The notes: generated from the sequence alone by a model not told the origin. Positions 43,253 to 55,201 are shown, counted from the stretch's first letter. The stretch is DNA of 64,000 bases from Turnera subulata (GCA_028386065.3 JAKUCV010002416.1:63828-127827); one strand, 5' to 3'. Made by a program: numbers and translations.

Positions 43253-45260
43253 CAGGGGCGGAGCCAGGATTACTTTTTGGGGGGGGCCAAGCATAAATTT
43301 GTATTTTTAAATATAAAATATCAAAATTAGAAAATAAAATATCAAAATTAGAAAATTAACCTATGATCAAGATTGATAAAGAAAACTAACCTTGCCGAAA
43401 TATGATTCAATTTGAAGCATTGTAGCAACCACACGATGTGCTCTCCATTCAGAATTGTCATTCAATTTGAAGTATGATAGCAACAAAAGGATGAGCTTCC
43501 ATTGAGAATGCATCACCAACATAGCACAAAAGAAAACTATAGATAAGATGATTTAGCAACAAAAAGTAGGTACGAATATATCCATGTAGCACACTAAAAA
43601 AGATCCAAAAAAAAGAAGAAATGTTTACTCATCCAGCTTTTTTGCACTAGGGGAGGAAATAAATTGGAAAAAGAGAAGCACACAATTTACTCTTCATACA
43701 TCAGTGCGAAGAATTGACGGTTTACACCAAAAAGGGAACACGCATCTTTTCTTAATTTAATTTTCATCTCGAATTGACTCATCTGAACGACTGAGTTTTG
43801 TATCAAATAGCTTTCACCTTCGGAATGTAATCAATCTAAGCAGTGAATCAGTCATACATACCAACTCAAACTCTCATCATACTGACTCAATGATATCAAA
43901 TATAGACCATACGACACTTCAGAATTGGTGTTTCACCACAAAATCCAGTAGTTGTTGAAAAAACAAAAGTAAATAAAAAGCATTGTTAATGCCAAGCCAA
44001 GTATCTTAAGAATAAATGAAAGAAATCAGAACTAAAAGAGAAAAAAATCATAATTCCCTGCTGAACACAACTATAACAGGAAGAAAATGACATTCAACTT
44101 CATGTCATACCACAAGCTTCAACAGCAATATGATTCAAAAGAAATAGGCCTACCTATTTGTTGCATATAAACAACAGATTGTACAAGCTTCTCTGAAGTC
44201 AAATGGGGCAGTTGTGCAAGCTCCAATGCTGAGACCTAAGAATATACACACAATCAAAATAGATCTTGATATACATTGGATTAGATACATGTCCTAATAT
44301 ACAAAAGGAACCTGATTCAAAAGTTCTGGCAGTTCCTCATAAATTTGCCTCAGTTCATCCAACTGCAAATGACAGGAACAAATGTATTAGAAAAGTATGA
44401 CGGCAGGGATAAAATGAAAACAAAACAGAATCAAGCACGGAAGCTTTAAGCCAAGCAAGTTTATATTAAGATCTTCAAAAAAGAATGAATGGGGATGTAC
44501 AGCAATGCATTTGTGAACATCGTCATCTTAGAGTAAAAAAGATTAAGATTAAAGCTCATCTGCAACCTCTTCACAGAAACCCTCTTTAACTATTGTCGCA
44601 TAGCCTTTCTCCTTAGTTCTGTTACTATCAATAACACCAAGAACCTAGAAAATGCAGCCATAGCATAAGAAAATGGTTCATTTAATGATGTCCATCATGT
44701 TGTGAAGATATTTTAATGGTTATCGGTGATGCCAAAAGAATTAAGTACGATCGTTGTGGCATTAGATCAAACAACTAGTGGGCAAATTCTCATTCAACTT
44801 AAGACAAGTTTCACAAACAAACATTGACTGCGACGACATCCAGGAAAGGACAAGGATTCCCATTTTTTCAAAAAAAAAAAACAAGAAGTAATACAATGAG
44901 AAGACAGAATTGTAGAGGGCATACTATGAAAGGGAAAACTTACTGTAAAGTTGCGACCCAAGCTCTTGCTGCTCCAGGAGTTTCGAACATAATCTTTCTT
45001 CTGCGGAATACCAATATCTAAGAAAGAGTTAAGGATGGCAGCTTTGGCATGAAAAGCTTATCTCAACTGAATAAGATTTGAGTAAAGAGAGAGGGAAGAA
45101 AGCAAAAACGTGTTCTTTCCCTTCTATTTCCCCCCAAATTTTAGTGAATAGTGTTTTTATTTTTATTTAATTAATTGTGAACAGTAACTTTATGAACAGT
45201 AGAAATTATATTTTAGGAGGGGCCATGGCCCCTGTTGGCCCCCCCCTCCCTCCGCCTCTG
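43253..45260. mobile_element. hAT-type non-autonomous DNA transposon carrying host gene exons
   Basis: ATTCCACA is duplicated exactly at 43245-43252 and 45261-45268, an 8-bp target duplication typical of hAT elements. The left end starts CAGGGGCGGAGCC and the right end, reverse complemented, starts CAGAGGCGGAGGG, so the termini are imperfect inverted repeats. Both ends carry G-rich/C-rich tracts inside. No transposase domain is seen in the 2.0 kb. The interior holds three MSH5-like exons on the minus strand. Confidence 0.88.
44154..44644 (-). pseudogene. MSH5: Captured fragment of mismatch-repair gene MSH5 (three exons with introns)
   Basis: On the minus strand three blocks read as consecutive exons with correct splice signals. 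44644-44577 (after TTTTCTAG; GT donor) gives LGVIDSNRTKEKGYATIVKEGFCEE. 44362-44312 (after TTTGCAG; GT donor) gives LDELRQIYEELPELLNQ. 44235-44154 (after TTCTTAG; GTAGG donor) gives VSALELAQLPHLTSEKLVQS and VVYMQQI. Together they match the middle of the plant meiotic MutS homologue MSH5, from memory of the family. Introns are retained, so the capture was at DNA level. No flanking MSH5 exons are seen within the transposon. GATATTGGTATTCCGCAG upstream (about 44990-45020) may be another captured piece that I cannot name. Confidence 0.72.
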
Positions 45261-45268
45261 ATTCCACA

Positions 45269-46150
45269 TGACATGATAAGCAATTTTAGCTAATCACTAA
45301 ATAATGCATTTGTCCGTTTGTTGAATTGAAAGTTTCAAAGTTTCAAGGCCCCAGACTGGATGGATATTCTTGAAGAAGTGTTGACTGGAAAACTAAAAAC
45401 ATTTGTGGGAGACAAATTAATAAAATCAGTAAGTTGAATCATTATAGACAGCACCACCCCAATACCTTGCAAACTGTGGCCTAAGAGTTATTGATTTTTA
45501 CCTGATGATGAGTTGCATGCGATGTCTTTGCAATTTGACATTACCATGAACAGACCCATCTTTGCCAAGTGCAAACAATCTTCTTGGATGCCTTTGGTGC
45601 AATCAGTCAGTTTTAAAAAAAAAAAAAATTGGCAAACCGATTACGATACAATATAGTGCATTGTATTACTTTTTTAGAACAGACTATTATAATATAATAT
45701 TTTTTTGGTACATTATAAATATTCATTATAAAAAATTTTCATTAAGGATAACTATGTCAAATTTGCCGGCTTTATACTTTTATAAAGTACATAAATATAA
45801 ATAAAATATAAATATAAATATAAATATAGATAGATATTGATAAACCCCGTTTTATCATGGATTCGCTTTCTTCTGAAAAGAATGTAACCAACTTTGGTGT
45901 TTCTTAAATATTAGATTACATAGGTACCCGACTTTGCTTACTATGGCATAACTACAGCTAGGATACTTCTTTTGCGGGATCCTCCGAGTTGTGCTATAAA
46001 TAGAAAAGTCGGTTATGTGCTATGAAAAGCAAAGTCGGTTATATATTCAAGTCTCCAAATCCATACCAAATTAAATATATAATCATAGGCGGTCACATAT
46101 TAAAAAAGAAATACAAAAGAGGCAAATCCATAAGAAAACGGGTTTTGTCT
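45269..46150. other. AT-rich intergenic sequence with simple repeats
   Basis: No gene supported. A TAAATATAAATA-type microsatellite lies at about 45790-45828. From about 46070 on the sequence matches 49683 onward, the left edge of the duplicated DUF295 block. Confidence 0.5.
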
Positions 46151-46158
46151 TTATGAGG

Positions 46159-46171
46159 TTATATATAAAGG
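46159..46171 (+). promoter_or_regulatory. TATA box of DUF295/F-box copy 2
   Basis: TTATATATAAAGG in the same context as 23577 and 49768. It is followed by a 5'-UTR exon ending at the donor GTAAGT (46284). The acceptor is ACATAG at about 47036, fifteen bases before the ATG. Confidence 0.7.
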
Positions 46172-47050
46172 GGTCAGGCTTAACATGAAGCATTGAAAAA
46201 ACCAACCACTACACCTGTAATGCTTTTCCTCTCCACACGGCAAATTAGATACTGAAGAAGAAGGAGAAGAAGCATAATTACAAGTAAGTACTCCTACTCA
46301 ATAATTTATATATTCTTTTACTCTTGTATGTAGTTTAAATTGTTTGAAAAAATAAAGAGAAAAAAAGAGAGGGCTCTGATGTAGCAGCAGCCAAATTAAA
46401 CGAAACCGTGAACATTATGTGGAATTTTTTTGTCTGATGAGAAAATCTTACGAATAAAGAAGAAGATAGAGGTGGGATTCTTAGGCCATAGTTTGCAAGG
46501 TATTGGAGTGGGCTTGTGTATCATGATTCCACTTATAGATTTTATTAATTTGTCTCACACAGTAGTCTTCTTGAGTAATTTAAAACTCTTATTGCAAAAG
46601 ATAAATAATGGAGTTCATCAGGTTCGACGTTGTTATTTCTTTGGAGGTAATCTACTTTATTTCAAAACCATACCATCTATCTAATTTGATTAATTCTGTA
46701 CATATTTATAGTTTAAGTTAATATATATGCGGGCTCAAGTATATATAAAATTATAATCTTTTATCTTGGGACTGATCCCCTGTATCTTTTAAGTTTTTGA
46801 TATAATTAATCAAGAATGATATTTCTTGTGTTCTAGTCTATTGTATTCCAATTGGATCGTCCATTTTTGGTAGTGAGTATAATTCACTCTCTTTATTTTA
46901 TTTCCACTCACCGTTCAAAGTGGACAACCTTAATTAGTTAGGTCATATCACCGGTCTTCTATCAAAATTTCTTGTGAATTTTATTGTGCCTAGCATGCTA
47001 AACTCAATTAATATTTGTTTGCTAACATATACATAGGCGAGGATTTAACA

Positions 47051-48603
47051 ATGGGAATGATGATGATTAATACCAGAAGGGAAGCTGTCGAACAGAAAAA
47101 GGATTGGTCTAGTTTGTCGGATTTGGTTCTCAGCTTAATACAATCTAAAATCTTGAAATCAAAGCATGATTTGGATTTTGACGTGGATGGTGTCTGCTGT
47201 TTTCGAGCTGTGTGCAAATCATGGGGATCCATTTCCCCTCCAAATCCTAAGCTGAGAGTGCCAAGACTCCTGCATGTAGGTAGTGACACGTCGTTAATCA
47301 AGATGTTCAACCCCATATCCAACTTCACCGGCACAATAAGAGCCCCCGAGATGGGTGGTGCAAAATTAATAGTCTCTTCTCAGAATGGTTGGTTGCTAAT
47401 GTGCCAAGCCCGGAAGGAGGAGGAGAATCATCAAGAGATTAACGACATGTTTTTGTTCAATCTTTATACCAAAGAAAAGATGGATCTTCCAAGTACTGCT
47501 GGTGCAATGTGGCCTCATAGGGTTGGCTGGTCATCATCAGATCCAACAGCACCTAATTGCCAATTCGTGGCTACGTCCTCTTCTGGGGGGAATCCTGTCT
47601 TTCTCTATTTTGGGGTGGAAGAGGAGGGCTGGGCATATAGACGGAATAAAGGAAATATTGGTAACTGTACTCGCCCTCAATTTGGAATTTGGTACCTGTA
47701 CTGAAAATCCATGATTTTTGGTACCTGTACTACGTAAGATTCATGGTGTTTGGTACTTCCGGCATCGGAAGATAACCGGAGACACGTGTCAACATATGAT
47801 ACGCCCACGTACGGGTCGGATTTTCGGACGGATCCGGGCGAGGCTGGGCAAACCGGGTGTAATGGGACCCACAATCTACGTGGGCATATCATATGTTGAC
47901 ACGTGTCTCCGGTTATCTTCCGATGCCGGAAGTACCAAAAACCATGAATCTTGCGTAGTACAGGTACCAAAAATCATGGATTTTCAGTACAGGTACCAAA
48001 TTCCAAATTGAGGGCGAGTACAGGTACCAATATTTACTTTATTCCGCATATAGACACATCCCAAAAGACATCCCAATTGTTGATGCTCTTGCCAATCCTA
48101 TTTACCACAATGGACTGTTTTACGTGCTGGGGGAGCATGAATTACTGATCGGTTTTTATGCTAATGGTGCAGCGTTCATCATTGTTAATAAGACCAAAAA
48201 ACAAGCAGCTGGTTGTTATTCTGAATACTTCTTGACAAAATGTGAAGATGGAGAGATTTTAATGGTGGAGGTGAGAAATGTTGGGAAATTAATAAAGGTT
48301 TTCAGGTTGGATTGGTCAGGGCATGACCGTGATTTGGGAACATGGGAAGAGTTGGAGGACTTGGGCAACAAAACAATCTTTTTGAGCCATGCCGGCTCCT
48401 TGGTCGTGGAGGAGCTACCCGTCACTGGATTGGAAAACAAGATATGTTTGCCGATCACTACGTATCAAGATCATGGCTTGTTTTATTCGGTTACCTCAAA
48501 TAAGTATGAGACTTTCTCCAAAAATAACAATGCTCAACAAAACAATAATTACTCCACCAAGTTGTTTCAGGATTGTGCTTGGATCCCACCCAACTGTTAC
48601 TAG
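47051..48603 (+). pseudogene. F-box/DUF295 protein gene copy 2, disrupted by a MITE
   Basis: The coding exon starts MGMMMINTRREAVEQKKDW at 47051. An N-terminal F-box-like helix set (WSSLSDLVLSLI...GVCCFRAVCKSWGSI) is followed by DUF295 sequence (LIVSSQNGWLLMCQ, MFLFNLYTKEKMDLPS). F-box proteins with this domain are expected to be SCF substrate receptors. The frame enters a 403-bp insertion at 47643 and stops at 47702-47704. The remainder resumes at 48056 (IPKDIPIVDALANPIYHNG...LENKICLP) and ends PPNCY at 48601-48603. Removing the insert and one target copy should restore the reading order of the sister copy at 55202. Promoter and 5'-UTR intron are intact. Confidence 0.85.
47643..48045. mobile_element. 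Mutator-type MITE with ~150-bp inverted repeats inside the F-box gene
   Basis: GCATATAGAC is duplicated exactly at 47633-47642 and 48046-48055, a 10-bp target duplication. The 403-bp insert starts GGAATAAAGGAAATATTGGTA and ends TACCAATATTTACTTTATTCC. Long inverted arms (shared words: CTGTACTCGCCCTCAATTTGG, AAATCCATGATTTTTGGTAC, ACACGTGTCAACATATGATA) enclose a short centre. The paralogue at 55202 is uninterrupted here (55785-55800), so the empty site is documented in the same window. Confidence 0.93.
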
Positions 48604-48669
48604 TTGAAGAATACATCCATTCATAAGTACCATGGAGCAGAATTAAACTAGCTTGTGTGTGTGGTTATC

Positions 48670-49165
48670 AAGGAACACCATGTTCTACCTTTGGGAGATT
48701 TCAATTTATTTCTTTTGGTCAAAACAATATATATATGAGCATTTAAGGGCACCAACCAACATATATTTTATATATAAATTTTAGATTTTTGATTCATTTA
48801 TTGTGTTGTTTTTTTTTTTTTAACTTTCGCCCCTCCTATCTCACACAACCACCGCATCAAGCAGCAAAGTCATTATCGTGCTTTGGGAGATTTCAATTTA
48901 TGATTTTTAATTCATTTTTTTTTAAACTTTCGCCCCTCCCAAAGGAACACCATGTTCTACCTTTGGGAGATTTCAATTTATTTCCTTTGTTCTAACAATA
49001 TATGTGAGAATTTAAGGGCACCCAACCAACATATATTATATATATAATTTTAATTTTAGATTTTCAATTCATTTATTGTGTTGTTTTTTTAAAAAAAGAA
49101 AAACTGTCGCCCCTCCTTTCTCACACAATTGCTGCATTAAGCAGCAAAGCCACTGTCGTGCTTGA
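48670..49165 (+). repeat. Direct tandem duplication downstream of copy 2, period ~272 bp
   Basis: AAGGAACACCATGTTCTACC...CGCCCCTCCT..CTCACACAA..GCAGCAAAG occurs at 48670-48888 and 48942-49165, with a partial third segment (48879-48940) between. It lies in the 3' flank and has no open frame. Confidence 0.8.
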
Positions 49166-49460
49166 GGGGTTTTGCTTAGATGTTTGTGATAAATAAATAA
49201 AAAGAGAAGAAAAAGAAAGAAAAAAAACAGTAAGTGTGAGTGGTATGGCCGAATTTCTGATTTGGGCCATGTATTGAATCCAGAACATAGTTTATTATTA
49301 TTCCATCACAATTGTGAACCCAATAATTACATAAAGTTATAGTTGTTGTTCAAAAAAAAAATTACATAAAGTTATAGTTATTAATACAAAAAATAAAAAG
49401 AAATCCCCAAAAACCAGTGGGGGGTTAAAAACAATGAGTAGGAAGATGTTATACTTTATG

Positions 49461-49593
49461 CTCTACTCTCCTTACCCATAGTCTTTTAATTATTCCCAAA
49501 CTCCAAACTCCTGAAAATAATCCAAGCTCTACTCTCCTTTCCCATAGTATTTTTAATTATTCCCAAACTCCAAACTCCAGAAAATAATCCAAG
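49461..49593 (+). repeat. 66/67-bp tandem repeat, two units
   Basis: CTCTACTCTCCTT.CCCATAG through AAAATAATCCAAG is present at 49461-49526 and again at 49527-49593 with a few differences. Confidence 0.88.
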
Positions 49594-49767
49594 AAATATA
49601 TTTTCTTGCTGGAGAAATCAAAGAGAGCCATTACAGGCCCGGCCCCTAAAAACCATAGAATCTATAGCATCATCTCTATTTAAATATATAATCAAAGGCG
49701 GTCACATATCTTAAAAGAAATACAAAAAAGGCAAATCCATAAGAAAACGGGTTTTGTCTTTATGAGG

Positions 49768-49780
49768 TTATATATAAAGG
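49768..49780 (+). promoter_or_regulatory. TATA box of DUF295/F-box copy 3
   Basis: Same promoter block as at 46159. The 5'-UTR exon ends at the GTAAGT donor (49892). The acceptor is TATATAG at 55197. The copia element at 50340-54891 lies inside this intron, lengthening it from about 0.75 kb to about 5.3 kb. Confidence 0.68.
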
Positions 49781-50339
49781 GGTCAGGCTTAACATGCAGC
49801 ATTGAAAAACCAACCACTACACCTGTAATACTTTTCCTCTCCACACGGCAAATTAGATACTGAAGAAGAAGGAGAAGAAACATAATTACAAGTAAGTACT
49901 CCTACTCAATAATTTATATATTCTTTTACTCTTGTATGTAGTTTAAATTGTTTGAAAAAAAAAGAGAAAAAAAAAGAGAGGGCTCTGATATAGCAGCAGC
50001 CAAATCAAAACGAAACCGTGAACATTATGTGGACTTTTTCTGTCTGATGAGAAAATCTTACGAATAAAGAAGAAGATAGAGGTGGGATTCTTAGGCCATA
50101 GTTTGCAAGGTATTGGAGTGGGCTTGTGTATCTGATTCCATCTATAGATTTTATTAATTTGTCTCTCACAGTAGTCTTTTTGAGTAATTTAAAACTTTAT
50201 CGCAAAAGATAAATAATGGAGTTCATCAGGTTGGACATTGTTATTTCCTAGATTTGCACTTTATTTCAAAACCATACCATCTCTCTAATTTGAATAATTC
50301 TGTACATATTCATAATTTAAGTTAATATATATGCGTGCT

Positions 50340-50550
50340 TATTGAACCATATCAGTAAAGGGTGATGCTTATCCCCTATTTGAGCCATTGTACATCTGAT
50401 AGTATGTAGATCAGTAGTATACTTAGTGATGATTCTTATCGTCACTAGTTAGACTTATGGCAGGTCACTCCTTCTATGTATATTTATACATGTACCCATA
50501 TGCTGAGCAATATATATAAGAATATTTTTTCCTATCAAACACTTTCAACT
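50340..50550 (+). repeat. 5' LTR of the copia element at 50340
   Basis: 211 bp, differing from the 3' LTR at a handful of positions by eye (for example TACATCTG versus TACTTCTG). Ends directly at the primer site. Confidence 0.93.
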
Positions 50551-50563
50551 TGGTAGCGGAGCC
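50551..50563 (+). promoter_or_regulatory. Primer-binding site of the copia element at 50340
   Basis: TGGTAGCGGAGCC, adjacent to the LTR end, identical to the site at 29774-29786. Confidence 0.72.
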
Positions 50564-50612
50564 ACAAAACCTAGTTGTTTTTTTTTTTGTTTGCTTTTCT
50601 TGCTGCGTACTC

Positions 50613-53600
50613 ATGGCTACCAATTCCCACTCTGTGCCTTCTCCTTCCCTTCCCAATGCCCACCACTATGTATCCATTAAACTAGCCCCTACCAACTATC
50701 TCCTATGGCGTGCCCAAGTCCGGGCCTTTGTCACTGGTCAAGGCCTCTAAGGCTATATTGACGGCACAACACCGTGCCCTGCTGCCACTCTTGAAGGGGA
50801 CAAGCCAAATCCGACTTATGCCATATGGGTTCAGCAAGATCAACTTCTTGTGAGCACGCTTTATTCATCCATGACTGAGGGGGTGATGCCCATGATCATG
50901 GATCTCCCCACATCCAAGGCCATCTGGGACTCCTTGGCCACGTCTTTTGCGTCACCATGCCAAACCACAGTCATGGAATTGCACCTCGCCTTGCAACGCC
51001 TCATCCAAAAGGATGAGTCTGTTTCTGATTATCTATATCGTGCTAAGAGGATCTTTGATGACCTCACTGCCGCTGGCCGTCCCTTATCCATTCTGGATTT
51101 TAATTTATATGTTTTTCGTGGTCTCCGATCTGACTTTAAAGATATTGTTACCACTTTGAATGCTCGCTCTGAGCCTGTTTCTTTTCAGGAACTCCATAAT
51201 CTTCTTTTGAGTCATGAGTTTTTGCATGGGGATGCCATGGCCAAGCTGGATGTCTCGGCGTCTACCAACTCCGGAGAGCAACAACACACAAGTTGCACCG
51301 GTTTCTGATCGTCCAGAGCCTGCTGCCAATTACTCTTGTCCGGCTCAGCATGGTCGGGGCCGTGGCGGTCGTTATTCCAGGGGCCGCGGACGAGGTGGAT
51401 GTTCTGGTCACTTCAACAATAATTTCCAGCCGACACCTGTGCGCTGCCAATTATGCAATGGTGTGAACCACATGGCTGCACAGTGTTATCGCTTCTCCTT
51501 GTCCAATCAGTCTGCCTATATGATGACTCAGGCTCCTCCTCCTTCTGTTGCTGGTGCTGGATATCAATCCTGGTTTCCTGACAGTGGTGCCACCAATCAT
51601 GTCACTCCTGACTTGGCATCTTTAAGTCATGCTGATGAGTATAAGGGTTCGGACCAGATGCAAGTTGGCAATGGTACAAAATTACCTATCTCTCACATTG
51701 GTTCTTTTTCTATTGGTACCTCTATTAGACCTGTTCATTTAAAGAATATCTTTTGTGTACCTCGTATCACCAAACCATTGTTATCTGTGAGCCAATTTGC
51801 CCATGATAATCATGCATTTTTTTAGTTTTATCCCTCTCATTTTTGTGCCAAGGATCAGGTTACCAGGAGGGTGCTGCTTTTCGGACCGAACATTGATGGC
51901 CTGTATCAAGTGCGTCTATGTCCTACTCCTAGGACTTCATCTGCTTTTCTTACTTCCAAAATTTCTAGTGATGTCTGGCATCAATGCCTGGGACATCCCC
52001 ATTCAGCCGTGCTTCATCAAATCTTACGTCAAAATAAACTCCCTGCCTCAATATCCAGGGCTTCAGTGTCTTGTCAGTCATGTCCTTTAGGTAAATCTAG
52101 TCGGTTACACTTACCTTCTAGTGTCCCCAATGTGTCTGCTCCATTGGATTTGATTTATAGTGATGTATGGGGTCCGGCCCCGGTTTTATCTGCCGATGGA
52201 CATCGTTATTTTCTCATTTTTGTTGATGTTTATTCCCCGATTCATTTGGTATTTTCCCTTGCATAATAAAGCAGATGTTTCTTCCATTTTTCTTTCGTTT
52301 AAGCGTACTGTTGAGCGTCAATTTAAATCTACAATCAAAAGTCTTCAAACAGATTGGGGGGGTGAGTTTCGTCCAGTGAGTAAGCTTTGTAATGAGGCAG
52401 GTATTATCCATCGTTTGATTTGTCCACACACTCACGAGCAAAACAGCATGGTTGAACGACGCAATCGTCATATTGTTGAAACTGGACTCACGCTACTAGC
52501 TCACTCCTCTTTACCTCAACGTTTTTGGCACCATGCTTTTGAAACCGCTGTTTATTTGATTAACCGTATACCTACCAAAGTTCTTTCTAACAAGTCACCA
52601 CATGCAGTACTTTTCCAACAACAACCAAAATATTCATTTCTTAAGGTTTTTGGCTGCCTTTGTTTTCCCTTTTTACGGCCTTACAATAGACATAAAATGG
52701 ATTTTCGCTCTCATCCCTGTCTTTTTCTCGGGTACAGTGCTCAACATCTAGGTTATAAGTGTTTGGATCTTGATAGTAATCGCATGTACATTGCTCGGCA
52801 TGTTCTTTTTGTCGAAGATGTTTTTCCGTATAAACAACAACCCATAGAGTCATCATCCTCTTCTTCTTCTCCTTGGTCTAGTTCTCCAATTTTGCTTCCT
52901 GTAGGTGCACCTTTGATGCAGGCTCCACCGGATGGCAACCCTCCTCCTGTTCCGCCCCAAACTGCACCACCTCAGGCCATTCCACCCACTCCTACCACAC
53001 AGGTGCCACACCCACCCCCTTCTGTTCCTGCACCAAAAACACATCCCATGACAACTCGCAAAAACCCGAAACGAACCACAAAATTACGAGATTATGTTAC
53101 TAATACCATTTCCAAAGCACCAGTCATCCTTCAGGAACCCAGAACATTTGTCGTTGCTAACCTTTTTCCAGAATGGCAACATGCAATGCGTGATGAAATC
53201 TCAGCACTGAAACGCAACAATACTTGGACTCTTGTTCCACACCAACCAGTGATGAATGTGGTTGGTTGTAAGTGGGTTTATCGGGCAAAGCTCAAGGCGG
53301 ACGGTACCTTGGAACGGTACAAGGCACGACTCGTTGCCAAGGGGTTCCATCAACAAGAGGGTTTGGATTATGATGACACCTTCAGCCCCGTTGTGAAGCC
53401 TGTCACCATCCGGGTGGTATTGTCTATTGCCCTATCTCGCAACTAGCCTGTGCGCCAATTAGATGTACATAATGCCTTTTTAAATCGTTTTCTTGCTGAA
53501 GATGTTTATATGCAACAGCCTCCAGGTTTCATTGATCAATCCAAGCCCGACTATGTGTGCAAGCTTCACAAATCTCTTTACGGTTTAAAGCAAGCCCCTC

Positions 53601-54666
53601 GTGCATGGTATGCACGCTTGGCTTGTTTCTTACTTCGCCAAGGTTTCTGCATGTCCAAGAATGATGCCTCCCTTTTTATTTATAATCAATCCTCACATCA
53701 GGTTTATATTTTGATATATGTCGATGACATAATTGTCACCGGCAGCTCACAAGGACAGATTGATCAGCTTATTGGCCAGTTTGGCCGTGAATTTGCTCTG
53801 CGAGACTTGGGTACTATCAACTATTTTCTGGGGATTGAAGCTACCTATACACGTGCTGGTCTATTTCTTTCTCAACAGAAATATGTGACTGACTTACTTC
53901 GCAAGGCAGAGATGCATGATGCTAAGCCTATTGCCACCCCTCTTTGTACTAAGACTACTTTGTCCAAAACTGATCAACCTGTGTTTGCTGATGCCCAGAA
54001 GTACAGGAGCATTGTTGGTTGTTTACAATATCTCGCGGTCACTCGACCTGACTTGTCCTTTTCCGTCAATCGTCTCTGCCAGTTCATGCATTCTTCGGCT
54101 GCATCCCATTGGGCTGCTGTAAAGCGTGTCCTGCGGTACATTCAACATACTAAGTGACATGGTCTCCTTCTAAAACCATGCTCCACTTTCCATTTACAAG
54201 TGTTTGCTGATGCCGACTGGGCGGGTTGTCCAGATGATCGGAGCTCCACCAGCGGCATGGCTTATTTTCTGGGAAACAATCTTGTCTCTTGGCGTGCCCA
54301 AAAACAACGCACAGTGTCTCGCTCATCCACTGAGGCAGAGTATAAGGCTTTAGCTGATGCCGCAGCCGAACTCACCTGGATTCGCTCTTTGCTTCACGAA
54401 CTTCGAGTCTCATCCTCCAGTCCAACAGTGTTGTGGTGTGATAATTTGGGCGCGACGTATCTTGCTGCCAATCCTGTCATGCATGCTCGCACGAAACATG
54501 TTGAAATCGATTATCACTTCGTGCGAGAATAGGTGGCTACCGGGAAGTTGCAAGTTCGGTTTCTCTCCACTACTGATCAAATAGCAGATATTCTAACCAA
54601 ACCTCTGGTGCGCTTGCGATTCGAATTTCTCAGAGACAAGCTTCGTGTTGGTTCTTTACCATCCTT
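50613..54666 (+). pseudogene. Gag-Pol of the copia element at 50340, several stops and frameshifts
   Basis: Gag starts MATNSHSVPSPSLPNAHHYV and continues past a stop at 50748 (AIWDSLATSFAS, LIQKDESVSDYLYRAKRIFDDL). After a shift near 51290 come a glycine/arginine-rich stretch, a zinc knuckle CQLCNGVNHMAAQC and protease WFPDSGATNHVT. Integrase follows ([49 protein letters not shown]), then RT ([30 protein letters not shown]) and RNase H ([35 protein letters not shown]). Breaks: a TAA near 51823, frameshift near 52260, TAG at 53444-53446 (expected Trp before PVRQLDVHNAF), TGA at 54155-54157, TAG at 54530-54532. YVDD intact. Confidence 0.9.
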
Positions 54667-54680
54667 AGCTTGCGGGGGCG

Positions 54681-54891
54681 TATTGAACCATATCAGTAAA
54701 GGGTGATGCTTATCCCCTATTTGAGCCATTGTACTTCTGATAGTATGTAGATCAGTAGTATACTTAGTGATGATCCTTATCGTCACTAGTTAGACTTATA
54801 GCAGGTCACTCCTTCTATGTATATTTATACATGTACCCATATGCTGAGCAATATACATAAGAATATTCTTTCCTATCAAATACTTTCAACT
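54681..54891 (+). repeat. 3' LTR of the copia element at 50340
   Basis: 211 bp, preceded by the purine-rich GCGGGGGCG and followed by GTGCT (54892-54896). Confidence 0.93.
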
Positions 54892-55201
54892 GTGCTCAAG
54901 TATACATAAACATTAATCTTTTATCTTGGACTGATCCCCTGTATCTTTAAAGTTTTTGATATAATTAATCAATAATGATAGTGTTCTACTCTATTGTATT
55001 TCAATTGGATCGTCCATTTTTGGTAGTGAGCATAATTTACTCTCTTTATTTTATTTCCACTCACCGTTCAAAGTGGACAACCTTAATTAGTTAGGTCATA
55101 TCACCGGTCTTCTATCAAAATTTCTTGTGAATTTTATTGTGCCTAGCATGCTAAACTTAATTAATATTTGTTTGCTAACATATATAGGCGAGGATTTAAC
55201 T

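Larger units (their letters stand above)
50340..54891 (+). mobile_element. Ty1/copia element inside the 5'-UTR intron of DUF295 copy 3
   Basis: LTRs 50340-50550 and 54681-54891 (211 bp each) start TATTGAACC and end TTTCAACT, a non-canonical TA..CT pair in place of TG..CA. GTGCT is duplicated at 50335-50339 and 54892-54896. The empty site is visible in the paralogous intron near 46730 (GCGGGCTCAAGTATA). Primer site TGGTAGCGGAGCC at 50551. Length 4552 bp with compact gag-pol broken by several stops and frameshifts. Confidence 0.93.

Noticed and set aside
44824..45021. Plus-strand 65-residue frame in the hAT element
   Set aside because: No family match, and it lies opposite the strand carrying the MSH5 exons. 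Part of it may be antisense to another captured exon that I could not name.
47718..48011. 97-residue frames on both strands repeating the same peptide
   Set aside because: They are translations of the two arms of the MITE inverted repeat.
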